Assembly (NCBI GenBank): GCA_003167415.1
Contig: PMTF01000016.1
Location: 148-64,147 of the forward strand
Origin: Acidimicrobiaceae bacterium
GTDB taxonomy: Bacteria > Actinomycetota > Acidimicrobiia > Acidimicrobiales > RAAP-2
Length of the DNA: 64,000 bases
Direction of reading: 5' to 3'
Shown here: positions 17,999 through 29,721 of the stretch, piece after piece
How positions within the stretch are numbered: the first letter of the stretch is position 1
How the letters are laid out: each line of letters starts with the position of its first letter
Made by a program: the position numbers and the translations under genes
Notes under the pieces: generated by a model
The model's database searches: none
The model's input: the letters and a program-made list of their open reading frames with translations, nothing else
What the model was told of the DNA's origin: nothing

Positions 17999-19008
17999 CC
18001 GACACCGTTCTTTTCGCCAATTGACTCCTCATGCAATTGTTGAGTGAAAGTGGTGGAAAAGGCCATCGTGCCGTCTTCGTTGATCAGCGTGAAATAGAGC
18101 CAGGTGCCGACCGGCGGGTGCAGCGTCGCGCGCAAGGCGATCGTCGAAACGGTGCAGATCGGGGTCGGGGTCAGACCGGTGTTCTTATAGGTGTTGTAGG
18201 GCTCTTGAGTGTGAAGCATCGCCGGGGTCACCGTACCGCCGTCCTTGCCGAGGTAATAGAGCACCGTGGCGTCCATCTGGAGCGGCCCACCGCGCGCGAG
18301 GCGGTTGTAGATGACTCGCGCGACCTTGGGCATGTTCACCGGGTAGTAGCCCTCTTTTTCCACAATCGAGGCGGCGATCACCAGTTGGTACGCGTTCAGA
18401 CCATTCAACGTCGTCGTCGACGTCAGACCGACCGAAGCGGCTTGCTTCACGAATCGCTTCTCCATCGTGGTGGCGAGCTGGGCCGGCGACTCTCCCGGCC
18501 GAATGATGTATTCGCCAGTGCCGATGAGTCCCTCGAGCGAACCCGAACTATGAAACGGGCTGGGCGTCTTGTCGGCGGTGGCCAGCTGGGCGAAGCTGTC
18601 GCCGTACGAGTTTCCTTTACCTTGGGCAACGTCGAAGGCCACCTCGTGCAACGTGAGACCGGCGGTGACGTCGACGGACACGACGTTGGGAGGTGCGCTG
18701 AATACCGAACGGACGTGCGAGAATGACGAACCCTGCGCGATCTCATAGGAACCTGCCGCCACTCGGAACGAGCCGAAGAGCGTCGTGTCGATTTGGAACG
18801 CGAGCGTCGAAGCGATGACACCCTTGGCGTGGATTGCACTCGTGAGCGCCGACATCGACTCTCCGTCGCTGACGGTGACGATGACGTTCTTGCCCTTGCC
18901 GTGAAATAGTGGGTCCACCTGAAGGGCGAACCACGCCACCATGACGATGATGACGACAACGAGACCAGTAACAATCCGGCCCAGCGGCTTACTCAGCATT
19001 GAGCCCAT
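17995..19008 (-). CDS. mltG: endolytic murein transglycosylase MltG (YceG)
   Basis: Cuts nascent glycan strands at the membrane. 337 residues. One N-terminal membrane helix (IVTGLVVVIIVMVAWFALQ), a LysM-like region, then the catalytic domain with Glu in ASIVEKEGYYPVNMPKVARVIYNRL and the LQMDATVLYYLG, TYKNTGLTPTPICTVSTIALRATLHP signatures. The start overlaps the ruvX stop by 20 bases, the usual alaS-ruvX-mltG-aroE order of actinobacteria. Confidence 0.92.
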   Translation of the reverse strand: MGSMLSKPLGRIVTGLVVVIIVMVAWFALQVDPLFHGKGKNVIVTVSDGESMSALTSAIHAKGVIASTLAFQIDTTLFGSFRVAAGSYEIAQGSSFSHVRSVFSAPPNVVSVDVTAGLTLHEVAFDVAQGKGNSYGDSFAQLATADKTPSPFHSSGSLEGLIGTGEYIIRPGESPAQLATTMEKRFVKQAASVGLTSTTTLNGLNAYQLVIAASIVEKEGYYPVNMPKVARVIYNRLARGGPLQMDATVLYYLGKDGGTVTPAMLHTQEPYNTYKNTGLTPTPICTVSTIALRATLHPPVGTWLYFTLINEDGTMAFSTTFTQQLHEESIGEKNGVG

Positions 19009-19405
19009 CTACGTAGTTTTGCAGCATGATGACGGCGGCCGCGCTGTCGAGGCGTTCGCGAGACGCCTTGGCCGTCAATCCGGCCTCTGACAACGACTTT
19101 TGCGCCTCTCGCGTCGTTAAGCGTTCGTCCCACTGAATGACGGTCACTCCATCGAAGTGTTCTCGCACTTGTGAGAAGAAATGATCGGCGTCAACAGTGC
19201 TCGCGGTGTCTCGGCCGGAGAGCGCGATCGGTCGTCCAATCACAACGACTTCAATCGCCTCTTCATCGATCACGGCACGGAGTCGCGTCATCGTTGTGTC
19301 GTCACGAGCGATTGCCGGTCGCGGGAACGCCATGGTCGGCACCGAGTCGGTGACGGCAATGCCGCAGCGCTTGGTGCCGGGGTCGATGCCGAGGACTCGT
19401 GCCAT
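18989..19405 (-). CDS. ruvX: YqgF/RuvX RNase H-fold nuclease
   Basis: 138 residues. RNase H-like start VLGIDPGTKRCGIAVTD, VVIGRPIALSGRDT, QWDERLTTREAQKSL and C-terminal RLDSAAAVIMLQNYVD. Known roles in the family include pre-16S rRNA 5'-end processing and a proposed Holliday-junction activity. It starts 6 bases after the alaS stop. Confidence 0.9.
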   Translation of the reverse strand: MARVLGIDPGTKRCGIAVTDSVPTMAFPRPAIARDDTTMTRLRAVIDEEAIEVVVIGRPIALSGRDTASTVDADHFFSQVREHFDGVTVIQWDERLTTREAQKSLSEAGLTAKASRERLDSAAAVIMLQNYVDGLNAE

Positions 19406-19411
19406 CGCGCC

Positions 19412-21961
<2,550 letters not shown>

Positions 21962-21966
21962 GGCCT

Positions 21967-23214
21967 TTACTCTACCGGCGGCCCGGAATTGGCCTCGTCC
22001 TCGCGTTGCACCATGACGCGCCACTGTTCGACCAGCGACCTTTCGCGTCCGTACTCACTGGGTTCGTAGTAGCGCTGACCGATGAGAGCGTCCGGAAGAT
22101 ACTGCTGGGAGACCCAGCCGCGTTCGTAGTCGTGCGGGTACTGATAGTCCGTGCCGAAGCCCTGTTCGGACGCGCCGCGGTAGTTCGACCCGCGCAGGTG
22201 ATCGGGGACTTCCCCGACGCCGCCCTCTTGCACGGCGCGGGTGACGGCGCCCAGCGCTCTCGTCACCGAGTTGCTCTTGGGCATCAGCGAAAGAGTGATC
22301 GTGGCGTGGGCCAAGGTGAGGCGACCTTCGGGCAGCCCGATGAATTCGACGGTTCGCGCGGCGGCGTCCGCGAGGACCAGGCCCATGGGGTCGGCGAGAC
22401 CGATGTCCTCGCTCGCGAGGATGACGAGGCGTCGCGCGAGGAACCGGGGGCTCTCGCCACTCTCGAGCATCGTCACCAGCCAGTAGAGCGCACCGTCGGG
22501 GTCCGATCCCCTCACCGACTTGATGAAGGCGCTGATCTGGTCGAAGTGCGTATCGCGCGACTGGTGATAAAGACGGCCGTCGCGCGCCTGGGCGACGTGT
22601 TCGACCTGGACCAGATCCGTGTCCCGGTCCTCCGCGCGCGCGAGAACAATCGCCGTATCCAACGTCGTGAGCGCGACGCGCGCGTCACCGTCGCTGGCCG
22701 TGGTGATCGCCTCGAGCGCTTCGTCGGTGATGGAGCTCTTCCTCAGCTCCACTCCCCTGCGCACCAGGACTTCGAGGTCAGGGCCCGACAAGGGATGCAG
22801 TCGCCACAGTGTTGCGCGACTCATCAAGGCGGCGTTCACTTCGAAGTAGGGGTTCTCGGTCGTGGCGCCGATGAGTACGACTTGACCCGTCTCGGTCGCT
22901 GGCAACAAGAGATCCTGTTGGGACTTGTTGAATCGATGGACCTCGTCGATGAAGAGTACGGTTCGCTGATTCTGTTCACCGAGACGGTCGTGGGCGCGCG
23001 ACAGCGCTTCGCGCACGTCTTTCACGCCACTGGTGACCGCCGAAAGACTCTCGACCGCGTAACCCGCCGAGCTCGCCACGATCCGTGCCAGCGTTGTCTT
23101 TCCCGTCCCGGCCGGCCCCCACAGGATCATCGACGTCAGTTCGCCCGCCTCCACGAAACGCCGTAAAGGACCGTTCGGTCCGACGAGGTGCGGTTGACCG
23201 ACGAGTTCATCCAA
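21967..23214 (-). CDS. rarA: RarA/MgsA replication-associated AAA+ ATPase
   Basis: AAA+ ATPase acting at stalled forks. From TTG 23214 it has 415 residues: Walker A GPAGTGKTT, Walker B FIDEVHRFNKSQQD, sensor GATTENPYFEVNAALMSR, and C-terminal GSDPDGALYWLVTMLE and PHDYERGWVSQQYLPD. The family N-terminus is missing from this start but is encoded just upstream in the same frame (23295-23215), where LFDD and PLADLLRPRT match RarA. That stretch has no ATG, GTG or TTG, and is bounded by the aspS TGA, which is in the same frame. The true start is therefore unclear. Confidence 0.9.
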   Translation of the reverse strand: MDELVGQPHLVGPNGPLRRFVEAGELTSMILWGPAGTGKTTLARIVASSAGYAVESLSAVTSGVKDVREALSRAHDRLGEQNQRTVLFIDEVHRFNKSQQDLLLPATETGQVVLIGATTENPYFEVNAALMSRATLWRLHPLSGPDLEVLVRRGVELRKSSITDEALEAITTASDGDARVALTTLDTAIVLARAEDRDTDLVQVEHVAQARDGRLYHQSRDTHFDQISAFIKSVRGSDPDGALYWLVTMLESGESPRFLARRLVILASEDIGLADPMGLVLADAAARTVEFIGLPEGRLTLAHATITLSLMPKSNSVTRALGAVTRAVQEGGVGEVPDHLRGSNYRGASEQGFGTDYQYPHDYERGWVSQQYLPDALIGQRYYEPSEYGRERSLVEQWRVMVQREDEANSGPPVE

Positions 23215-23295
23215 GGTGCGCGGACGCAGGAGATCAGCGAGTGGCGCGACCTGCTTCAGGCGCTGGGCGACGGCGTCGTCAAAGAGCGACGTAAC

Positions 23296-25038
23296 TCACG
23301 AACCTTTCGGTGAGATAGTGATGCGAAGTTCTCGCATCACTTTGGGCGCGACGCCCTTGGGCGCGCCGGTCATCAAGTCCGCACCCGACTGCGTCTTGGG
23401 ATAGGCAATGACCTCACGGATGTTCTCTTCGCCCGCGAAGATCGCCACCAGTCGGTCGATGCCGAAAGCGAATCCGGCGTGCGGCGGCGCACCGTACTTG
23501 AAGGCGCCGAGCAGGAATCCGAAGCGACTCTCGGCCTCTTGTTCAGAGATGCCCAGCGCTCGAAAGACCCGCGACTGGATATCGGCGCGATGAATACGAA
23601 CCGATCCACTGCCGAGTTCCCAGCCGTTCAGGACCAGGTCGTAGGCGCGCGAGCGGACCTTCAACGGGTCCGTTTCGATCAGGTCCATGTCGTCGGGGTG
23701 CGGCATCGTGAAGGGGTGGTGCGCGGCCATGGGGTTGCCGTTCTCGTCAACACCTTCGAAGAGGGGAAACTCGGTGACCCAGACGTACTTGTGCGGTCCT
23801 TCGCCGACCGGCGGCGATCCCAGCGTCGTTCGGATCGCCCCGAGCACGTGACAGGCCTCGGCGTACTCGTCAGCCACGCAAAAGACGATGTCACCGATCT
23901 CGGCGCCGTCGACGGATGAAAGTGCCGCGCGCTCGCTCTCGTTGAGAAACTTGTCCAAGGGTGAGTCGAGTCCCTCCGTGGTGACTCGGAACCACGCCAG
24001 TCCCTTGGCGCCCAGCGCCTTCGCCTGTTCGGTCAGTTCGTCCAACCGAGCGCGCGAGAAACTCGCCCCGCCGGGCACGCGCATCGCCTTGACGGTCGGC
24101 GCCGAGAAGGCCTTGACCTCGGTGGCGGCGAACACGTCGGAGAGGTCCTGCAGCAGCATCTCGAATCGCAGGTCGGGCTTATCGGTGCCGTAACGATCGA
24201 GGGCCTCAGTCCAGGTCATCGACGGGATGTCCTCGGGCCGCACGCCGGTCACCGCTTCCGCCGCGTCGAGCACGGCCACCGAGACGAAACCGAGAACGTC
24301 ATCTTGATCGACGAAGCTCGCTTCCATGTCGAGCTGCGTGAACTCGAACTGTCGGTCGGCGCGCAGGTCTTCGTCTCGCATGCACCGCGCGATTTGGTAG
24401 TACCGGTCGAAACCACCGACCATCAAGAGCTGTTTGGCGATCTGCGGACTCTGCGGCAGGACGTAGAACTCGCCCGGCTGCAGACGCGACGGCACGACGA
24501 ACTCGCGTGATCCTTCCGGCGTCGGCGCCCAGAGTAGTGGCGTTTCGACCTCGCAAAATCCCTGGGCGTCCATGGCTCGGCGGATCGCACCATTGACCAC
24601 CGCGCGAAGTCGAAGGTTGCGCTGCATGTGTTCGCGGCGCAGATCGAGATAGCGAAAGCGCAGGCGCACCTGTTCGTCGATGTCGACGCGGTCATCGAGT
24701 TGAAAGGGCGGCGGCTCCGCCGACGCCAGAACTTCGACGACGCAGTCCGTCAGTTCGACCGACCCGGTGTCGAGTTTGTCGTTCACGGTTCCCTCGGGAC
24801 GTCGGGTCACCGTCCCGCTCACCCGTACGACGTATTCACTGCGAACGTCGACCGAGCCCTCGACGACGGCTTGAATGATGCCCGAGTGGTCGCGGACGTC
24901 GAGAAAGGCCAGGTGTTCACCGTGTTCGCGGCGCTTGGCGACCCAGCCGCACACGCTGACCTTCGTGCCAATGTCGCTCTCGCGCAGCGACGCGCACAAC
25001 AGATCGCGCATGCTCGTGGATTCCAGATTCTTCGACAT
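23296..25038 (-). CDS. aspS: aspartyl-tRNA synthetase
   Basis: 580 residues, class IIb. OB-fold anticodon domain GTKVSVCGWVAKRREHGEHLAFLDVRDHSGIIQ, catalytic motifs RFRYLDLRREHMQRNLRLR, RDEDLRADRQFEFTQLDMEASF and C-terminal FGIDRLVAIFAGEENIREVIAYPK. The bacterial-type GAD insertion is present between motifs 2 and 3. Starts 2 bases after the hisS stop. Whether it is discriminating or also charges tRNA-Asn cannot be decided from the window, which holds no gatCAB or asnS gene. Confidence 0.95.
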   Translation of the reverse strand: MSKNLESTSMRDLLCASLRESDIGTKVSVCGWVAKRREHGEHLAFLDVRDHSGIIQAVVEGSVDVRSEYVVRVSGTVTRRPEGTVNDKLDTGSVELTDCVVEVLASAEPPPFQLDDRVDIDEQVRLRFRYLDLRREHMQRNLRLRAVVNGAIRRAMDAQGFCEVETPLLWAPTPEGSREFVVPSRLQPGEFYVLPQSPQIAKQLLMVGGFDRYYQIARCMRDEDLRADRQFEFTQLDMEASFVDQDDVLGFVSVAVLDAAEAVTGVRPEDIPSMTWTEALDRYGTDKPDLRFEMLLQDLSDVFAATEVKAFSAPTVKAMRVPGGASFSRARLDELTEQAKALGAKGLAWFRVTTEGLDSPLDKFLNESERAALSSVDGAEIGDIVFCVADEYAEACHVLGAIRTTLGSPPVGEGPHKYVWVTEFPLFEGVDENGNPMAAHHPFTMPHPDDMDLIETDPLKVRSRAYDLVLNGWELGSGSVRIHRADIQSRVFRALGISEQEAESRFGFLLGAFKYGAPPHAGFAFGIDRLVAIFAGEENIREVIAYPKTQSGADLMTGAPKGVAPKVMRELRITISPKGS

Positions 25039-25040
25039 CG

Positions 25041-26330
25041 TCAGCTCTTCGTCAGTAGTTCGGCGACCACGAAGGCGACTTCACTACGGGCTACACGGCG
25101 CTGCGTCTGCTCGAAGTCGTCGCTTCGCAAGTCCCTAATCGTAACCTCGTCGGCCGCGAACTCTTGGGGACCGACCAGGAGGGCCAGGCGCGCGCCCGAT
25201 TTATCGGCCACCTTCATTTGGGACTTCATCGAGCGAGCGTCGTAGGCCCGGGCCGTCGCGAATCCGGCGGTGCGCAACTCGTCGACCAGGACCGTGGCGG
25301 CGTCTTCATTCGTCGTATCGATGACGAAGAGGTCGAGCGAACGCTCGACGAGGTTGCGCGGTTCGACGCTCTCGGCCTCTCGCGTGAGGAGCAGTCGTTC
25401 GATGCCGCTGCCAAAGCCGATGCCACTGGTGGGCTTGCCGCCGAGTTGCTCAGTCAGTTTGTCGTAGCGCCCTCCCCCGCCGATGGCGTTCTGCGCGCCG
25501 CCCAAGGCGTCGGCGACGAATTCGAACGTGGTGCGCGTGTAGTAGTCAAAACCCCGGACCAGTCGCGGGTCCAGGTGCGATTCGATGCCGATTGACGTCA
25601 GACCGGCCACGACCTTGTTGAAGTGAATGCGACAGTCCTCACAGATGTGGTCGATGAGGAACGGACCTTCGGCGGTGACGGCGATGCAGGCGGGGTCCTT
25701 GCAGTCCAGCACGCGCAGCGGATTCTCCGACCAGGTCGTTCGGTGTTCGTCGCAGAGCCGAACGGCGTTCTTCTCCAAGTGCGCGCGCAGCAGTTCCAGG
25801 TAGGCCGCGCGACAAACGTCGTGACCCATGGAGTTGATCAGCAGACGGAAACGCTGTAGGCCCAGCGCACGATAGAAGCGCTCGGCGAGGGCGATCACCT
25901 CGACGTCGACCGCCGGGTCGTCGGTGCCGAGCACTTCGACGCCGAGTTGGTGGTGCTGGCGATAGCGCCCGGCCTGAGGACGCTCGTAGCGAAAGGCCGG
26001 GGTCACGTACCACGCCTTCCACGGCGTGGTGGGGCTGTGTTGAATGAAGGCGCGAACAACCGGCGCGGTCCCTTCCGGACGCAGCGCGTAGACCCGATCA
26101 CCGCGGTCCGAGAAGACGTACATCTCCTTCTTGGCGACGTCGCTCTCCTCGCCAATACCGCGATTGAAGACGCCGACGTCTTCGAACATTGGCGTGATGA
26201 CCAGTTCGAAGCCGTAGCGGTAGGCGAACTGCGCGAAGGTCGCGACGACGCCTTCCCACTCCGCTGAAGCGGGCGCCAGGACGTCGTGAGTCCCGACGGG
26301 GGCTTGAAACGGTGTGACGGCGTCACTCAT
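25041..26330 (-). CDS. hisS: histidyl-tRNA synthetase
   Basis: 429 residues, class IIa. Motifs: PVGTHDVLAP, FEDVGVFNRGIGEESDVAKKEMYVFSDRGDRVYALRPEGTAPVVRAFI, the His-specific ALGG/GGGGRYDKLTEQLGG, and LVRGFDYYTRTTFEFV. The C-terminal anticodon-binding HGTP domain covers the last ~90 residues. It overlaps the rel stop by 4 bases, so it is coupled to the stringent-response gene. Confidence 0.95.
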   Translation of the reverse strand: MSDAVTPFQAPVGTHDVLAPASAEWEGVVATFAQFAYRYGFELVITPMFEDVGVFNRGIGEESDVAKKEMYVFSDRGDRVYALRPEGTAPVVRAFIQHSPTTPWKAWYVTPAFRYERPQAGRYRQHHQLGVEVLGTDDPAVDVEVIALAERFYRALGLQRFRLLINSMGHDVCRAAYLELLRAHLEKNAVRLCDEHRTTWSENPLRVLDCKDPACIAVTAEGPFLIDHICEDCRIHFNKVVAGLTSIGIESHLDPRLVRGFDYYTRTTFEFVADALGGAQNAIGGGGRYDKLTEQLGGKPTSGIGFGSGIERLLLTREAESVEPRNLVERSLDLFVIDTTNEDAATVLVDELRTAGFATARAYDARSMKSQMKVADKSGARLALLVGPQEFAADEVTIRDLRSDDFEQTQRRVARSEVAFVVAELLTKS

Positions 26331-28540
26331 GAATTCTTGTTCTGTCCCGGTAGTTGACGGAAGGCGTCGAAGACGCCGTCGACGCTCTTCAGCGCCGCCA
26401 ACAGGCTACTGAGGTGCGTCGGGTCCGCCAGCTCCACGTCGAAGACCATGCGCACGATTCGTGAACCCGAAGTCGAGGTCGAACTCGAGATGATGCTGAG
26501 GTGGTACTCGGCGACGACCTTCGAGACGTCCAGGAGCAGTCGCGATCGATCGAAGGCCATGACCTCCAAGACCGCGCGGTACTGACCGCTCACCGAGCCG
26601 TCCCATTCGACGTCGATGATGCGTTCGCCCAAGCGCTGGGCCAGGGCGACGGCGTTGGAGCAGTCGTCGCGGTGCACTGACACCCCTCGACCCTGCGTGA
26701 TGAAGCCCATGATGCTGTCCCCGGGCACCGGTGAACAGCACCGCGCCAGGTGGATCATGACGTCATCCAGCCCTTCGACGTACACCCCGGCCGTTCGGCG
26801 CGTCGTGCGGCTGGTGCGCGGCATGCGCGTGACCGTGGTCGGCATCTGTTCGGTGTCGCCACCGCCGCGTAGTTCGCGGTCCAGTCGTTGGACGACGGCG
26901 AGGGCCGAGATCTGTCCGCTGTCGATCGCCATGAAGAGCGCGTCGATGTCCTCTAGGTTCAACGTGGCGATGACCGCGTCCAGGGCGCTCGACGAGAGCG
27001 ACGTGGCGATCGGCAGGCCCTCGCGGCGAAGGGCCTTGGTAAGTTCCTCGCGACCGCCCTCGATCGCGTCGTCTCGTCGTTCACGCTGGAACCATTGGCG
27101 GATCTTGGACTTGGCGCGCGACGACTGGGCAATGGCGAGCCAGTCGCGCGATGGACCGGCGGTATCGCTCTTGCTGGTGACGATCTCGACCACGTCGGCC
27201 GAGCGCAGTACCGTATCGAGCGGCACCAGTCGGCCGTTGACCTTGGCGCCCACGCAGTGGTGGCCGACTTCGGTGTGCACGGCGTAGGCGAAGTCGATCG
27301 TCGTCGCGCCCTCGACCAGGGCGATGACCCGGCCCTTGGGCGTGAAGACGTAGACCTCGTCTTGACCGAGGTCGAGCTTGAGCGCTTCGAGGAAGGCGAT
27401 CGGGTCGTTCTCTTCCTCTTCGACGTCGGCGAGGCGCTGCATCCAGGCGACCTCTTTGTTCGAGGCGCCCTCTTTGTAGCCCCAGTGCGCGGCCACGCCG
27501 AACTCGGCCCGTCGGTGCATCTCGAAGGTCCGGATCTGCACCTCGACCGATTTGCCCCGGGGTCCGATCACCGTGGTGTGCAACGACTGGTACAGGTTGA
27601 ACTTGGGCGAGTTGATGTAGTCCTTGAAACGTCCGGGGACCGGGGACCACAGCGCGTGAATGGCGCCGATCACCGCCCAGCAGTCACGATCCTCATCGAC
27701 GATGACGCGCAGCCCGACCAGGTCGAAGATGTCGTCGAACTCCTTGCCGCCGATGACCATCTTCTCGTAGATGCTCCAAAGGTGCTTCGGGCGTCCGCGC
27801 ACCTCGGCCTTGATGCCGAACTCGTCGAGCTTGGCCGAGAGCGTCGCCATAACCTCGCCGAGGTAGTCCTCGCGCTCGGGCTGACGCGCCGCCACCATCT
27901 GTTCGATCTCGGCGTAGCGCTTCGGGTGCAACGTCGCGAAGCTGAGGTCCTCGAGCTGCCACTTGACCTGCTGGACACCGAGTCGGTGGGCCAGCGGCGC
28001 GTAGACGTCGAGCGTCTCTTGGGCGATGGCGCGCTGACGGGCCATCGGCATGACCGAGATCGTGCGCATGTTGTGCAAGCGGTCGGCCAGCTTGATCAGC
28101 AGTACCCGCCAGTCCTGGGCCATGGCGATGAACATCTTGCGGATGGTGGCGGCCTGTTGCTCTTCCTTGGAATCGAACTCCAAACGGTCGAGCTTGGTGA
28201 CGCCGTCCACGACCGCGGCGACCTGATCCCCGAATTCTTTGGCCACCCACTCCTTCGTGATGCCGGTGTCTTCGACGGCGTCGTGCAGCAACGCCGCCGT
28301 GATGGTGGTCTCGTCCAGTCCCAGGTCGGCGGCGATATCGGCGACAGCGATGGGGTGGGTGACGTAAGGCTCGCCGGTTCGGCGAAGTTGGCCCTCGTGG
28401 GCCTTGATGGCGGCCGCGCCGGCGCGTCGAATGACCTCGACGTCGCCGTCGGCGTGGTGCTCGAGGAATCGCCCGACGAGGCGATCAATGGACCCGGTCA
28501 GCGCGGGGTCAGCCGAGGAGCGAGAAGTGAGACTGACCAT
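26327..28540 (-). CDS. rel: bifunctional (p)ppGpp synthase/hydrolase Rel
   Basis: Makes and degrades (p)ppGpp on the ribosome. 737 residues. N-terminal HD hydrolase with HPIAVADIAADLGLDETTITAALLHDAVEDTG and LKLADRLHNMRT. The synthetase domain has RVIVDEDRDCWAVIGAIHALWSPVPGRFKDYI and FNLYQSLHTTVIGP. Then TGS (VFTPKGRVIALVEGATTIDFAYAVHTEVGHHC), helical/zinc-finger region with ARCCSPVPGDSI, and a C-terminal ACT domain. All domains look complete, so both activities are expected. Preceded by secF, as in many actinobacteria, but the apt gene often found between them is missing. Confidence 0.95.
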   Translation of the reverse strand: MVSLTSRSSADPALTGSIDRLVGRFLEHHADGDVEVIRRAGAAAIKAHEGQLRRTGEPYVTHPIAVADIAADLGLDETTITAALLHDAVEDTGITKEWVAKEFGDQVAAVVDGVTKLDRLEFDSKEEQQAATIRKMFIAMAQDWRVLLIKLADRLHNMRTISVMPMARQRAIAQETLDVYAPLAHRLGVQQVKWQLEDLSFATLHPKRYAEIEQMVAARQPEREDYLGEVMATLSAKLDEFGIKAEVRGRPKHLWSIYEKMVIGGKEFDDIFDLVGLRVIVDEDRDCWAVIGAIHALWSPVPGRFKDYINSPKFNLYQSLHTTVIGPRGKSVEVQIRTFEMHRRAEFGVAAHWGYKEGASNKEVAWMQRLADVEEEENDPIAFLEALKLDLGQDEVYVFTPKGRVIALVEGATTIDFAYAVHTEVGHHCVGAKVNGRLVPLDTVLRSADVVEIVTSKSDTAGPSRDWLAIAQSSRAKSKIRQWFQRERRDDAIEGGREELTKALRREGLPIATSLSSSALDAVIATLNLEDIDALFMAIDSGQISALAVVQRLDRELRGGGDTEQMPTTVTRMPRTSRTTRRTAGVYVEGLDDVMIHLARCCSPVPGDSIMGFITQGRGVSVHRDDCSNAVALAQRLGERIIDVEWDGSVSGQYRAVLEVMAFDRSRLLLDVSKVVAEYHLSIISSSTSTSGSRIVRMVFDVELADPTHLSSLLAALKSVDGVFDAFRQLPGQNKNS

Positions 28541-28560
28541 GGAGTCAGCCTAATGGCGGC

Positions 28561-29721
28561 CTATCGCCGTTTTTGTTTACGCGCGCGCGCCTGAATGGTG
28601 CCACGTGACAGTGTGCCCGGCGTCGTTCGAGGGAGCGTTCCGGTCGACGCGGTGGAGCGTGCGAGACGATGGGCGCCGTCACCGGCGAGCAGCGCCGCCG
28701 CGGCCGGGGTGAGTACGCGCTGATCGCCACGGAGTCGCGCGCGTTCGGCCATCTCACGAAAGCGCGGCTCGCGCTCTTTCATCCACGCCAGCAACGGGCT
28801 CGCGATGAAGATCGAAGAGTAGGCCCCGCTCATCAGACCCACGAAGAGCGCGAGGCCGTAGTTCTGCAGTGTCGTCGCGCCGAGGAGGTCGGCGCCTACT
28901 AACAGCACGGCCAAGACCGGGAGAATCGCGACCAGCGAGGTGTTGATCGAGCGCGCCAGCGTTTGGTTCATGGAGAGGTTCACCATCTCGCCGTAACTGA
29001 GGTCGCCGCTCTTCAAAATGCCCCCGGCGTTGTCGCGCACGCGGTCGAAGACGACCACGGTGTCATAGAGCGAGTACCCGAGGATGGTGAGGATAGCGAT
29101 GACGGTGTCCGGCGTGATTTGAAAACCGAACAACGAGAACACGCCCACGGTGACCAGGAGGTCGTGGATCATGGCGATGAAGGCCGCCAGCGCCATCTTG
29201 GGCTCGAAACGAATACTGATGTAGGCCACGACCGCGATGAAGAAGACGATCAATGCTTCGAGCGCGCGGTGCGTGATCGAAGCACCCCAGGTCGGTCCGA
29301 CGCTGCTCGTCGAGACTTGGTTGGTACTTTTACCGGCCGTTTTGGCCATGGCGTCGGAGACCTTGTTCGAAAGGGCCGTCTGAGCGACGCTACTCAGCGA
29401 TTTGATGTCGGCGGTGACTTCGTACGTCTGCGATCCAAGCTTCACGACGGTCGGGTTGCTGAGCCCGGCATTCTTGACCGCAGTGGTCATGGCAGTGATC
29501 GAGGAGTGCGGTGCGAGAACCTCCCACGAACTTCCACCTTTGAAGTCGATGCCGAGATTGAAGCCGCGGATACCCAGCGACGCCAGTCCGAGCACGATGA
29601 TCACCATCGAGATCGTGAACCACGTTCGCTTGCGTCCCACGAAGTCGACCGTGGTGCGGCCCTGGTAGATCCGACCGAGGCGTCCGGGCGTCTTTTCTTC
29701 GGTCGTCACGTCGTCACTCAT
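28561..29721 (-). CDS. secF: preprotein translocase subunit SecF
   Basis: Proton-motive-force-linked partner of SecYEG. 386 residues, six membrane helices. First helix and loop: RGFNLGIDFKGGSSWEV. Later AYISIRFEPKMALAAFIAMIHDLLVTVGVFSLFGFQITPDTVIAILTILGYSLYDTVVVFDRVRDN, and LARSINTSLVAILPVLAVLL. The C-terminal ~70 residues are basic and cytoplasmic. Overlaps the secD stop by 8 bases. Confidence 0.94.
   Translation of the reverse strand: MSDDVTTEEKTPGRLGRIYQGRTTVDFVGRKRTWFTISMVIIVLGLASLGIRGFNLGIDFKGGSSWEVLAPHSSITAMTTAVKNAGLSNPTVVKLGSQTYEVTADIKSLSSVAQTALSNKVSDAMAKTAGKSTNQVSTSSVGPTWGASITHRALEALIVFFIAVVAYISIRFEPKMALAAFIAMIHDLLVTVGVFSLFGFQITPDTVIAILTILGYSLYDTVVVFDRVRDNAGGILKSGDLSYGEMVNLSMNQTLARSINTSLVAILPVLAVLLVGADLLGATTLQNYGLALFVGLMSGAYSSIFIASPLLAWMKEREPRFREMAERARLRGDQRVLTPAAAALLAGDGAHRLARSTASTGTLPRTTPGTLSRGTIQARARKQKRR

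Noticed and set aside
21962-22024. Upstream extension of alaS
   Set aside because: Would overlap rarA by 58 bases and adds non-conserved residues; GTG 21961 begins the conserved RSIFLDYF region.
27095-28594. 499-codon frame on the plus strand opposite rel
   Set aside because: Antisense shadow of a well-supported rel gene; open only because of high GC at third codon positions.
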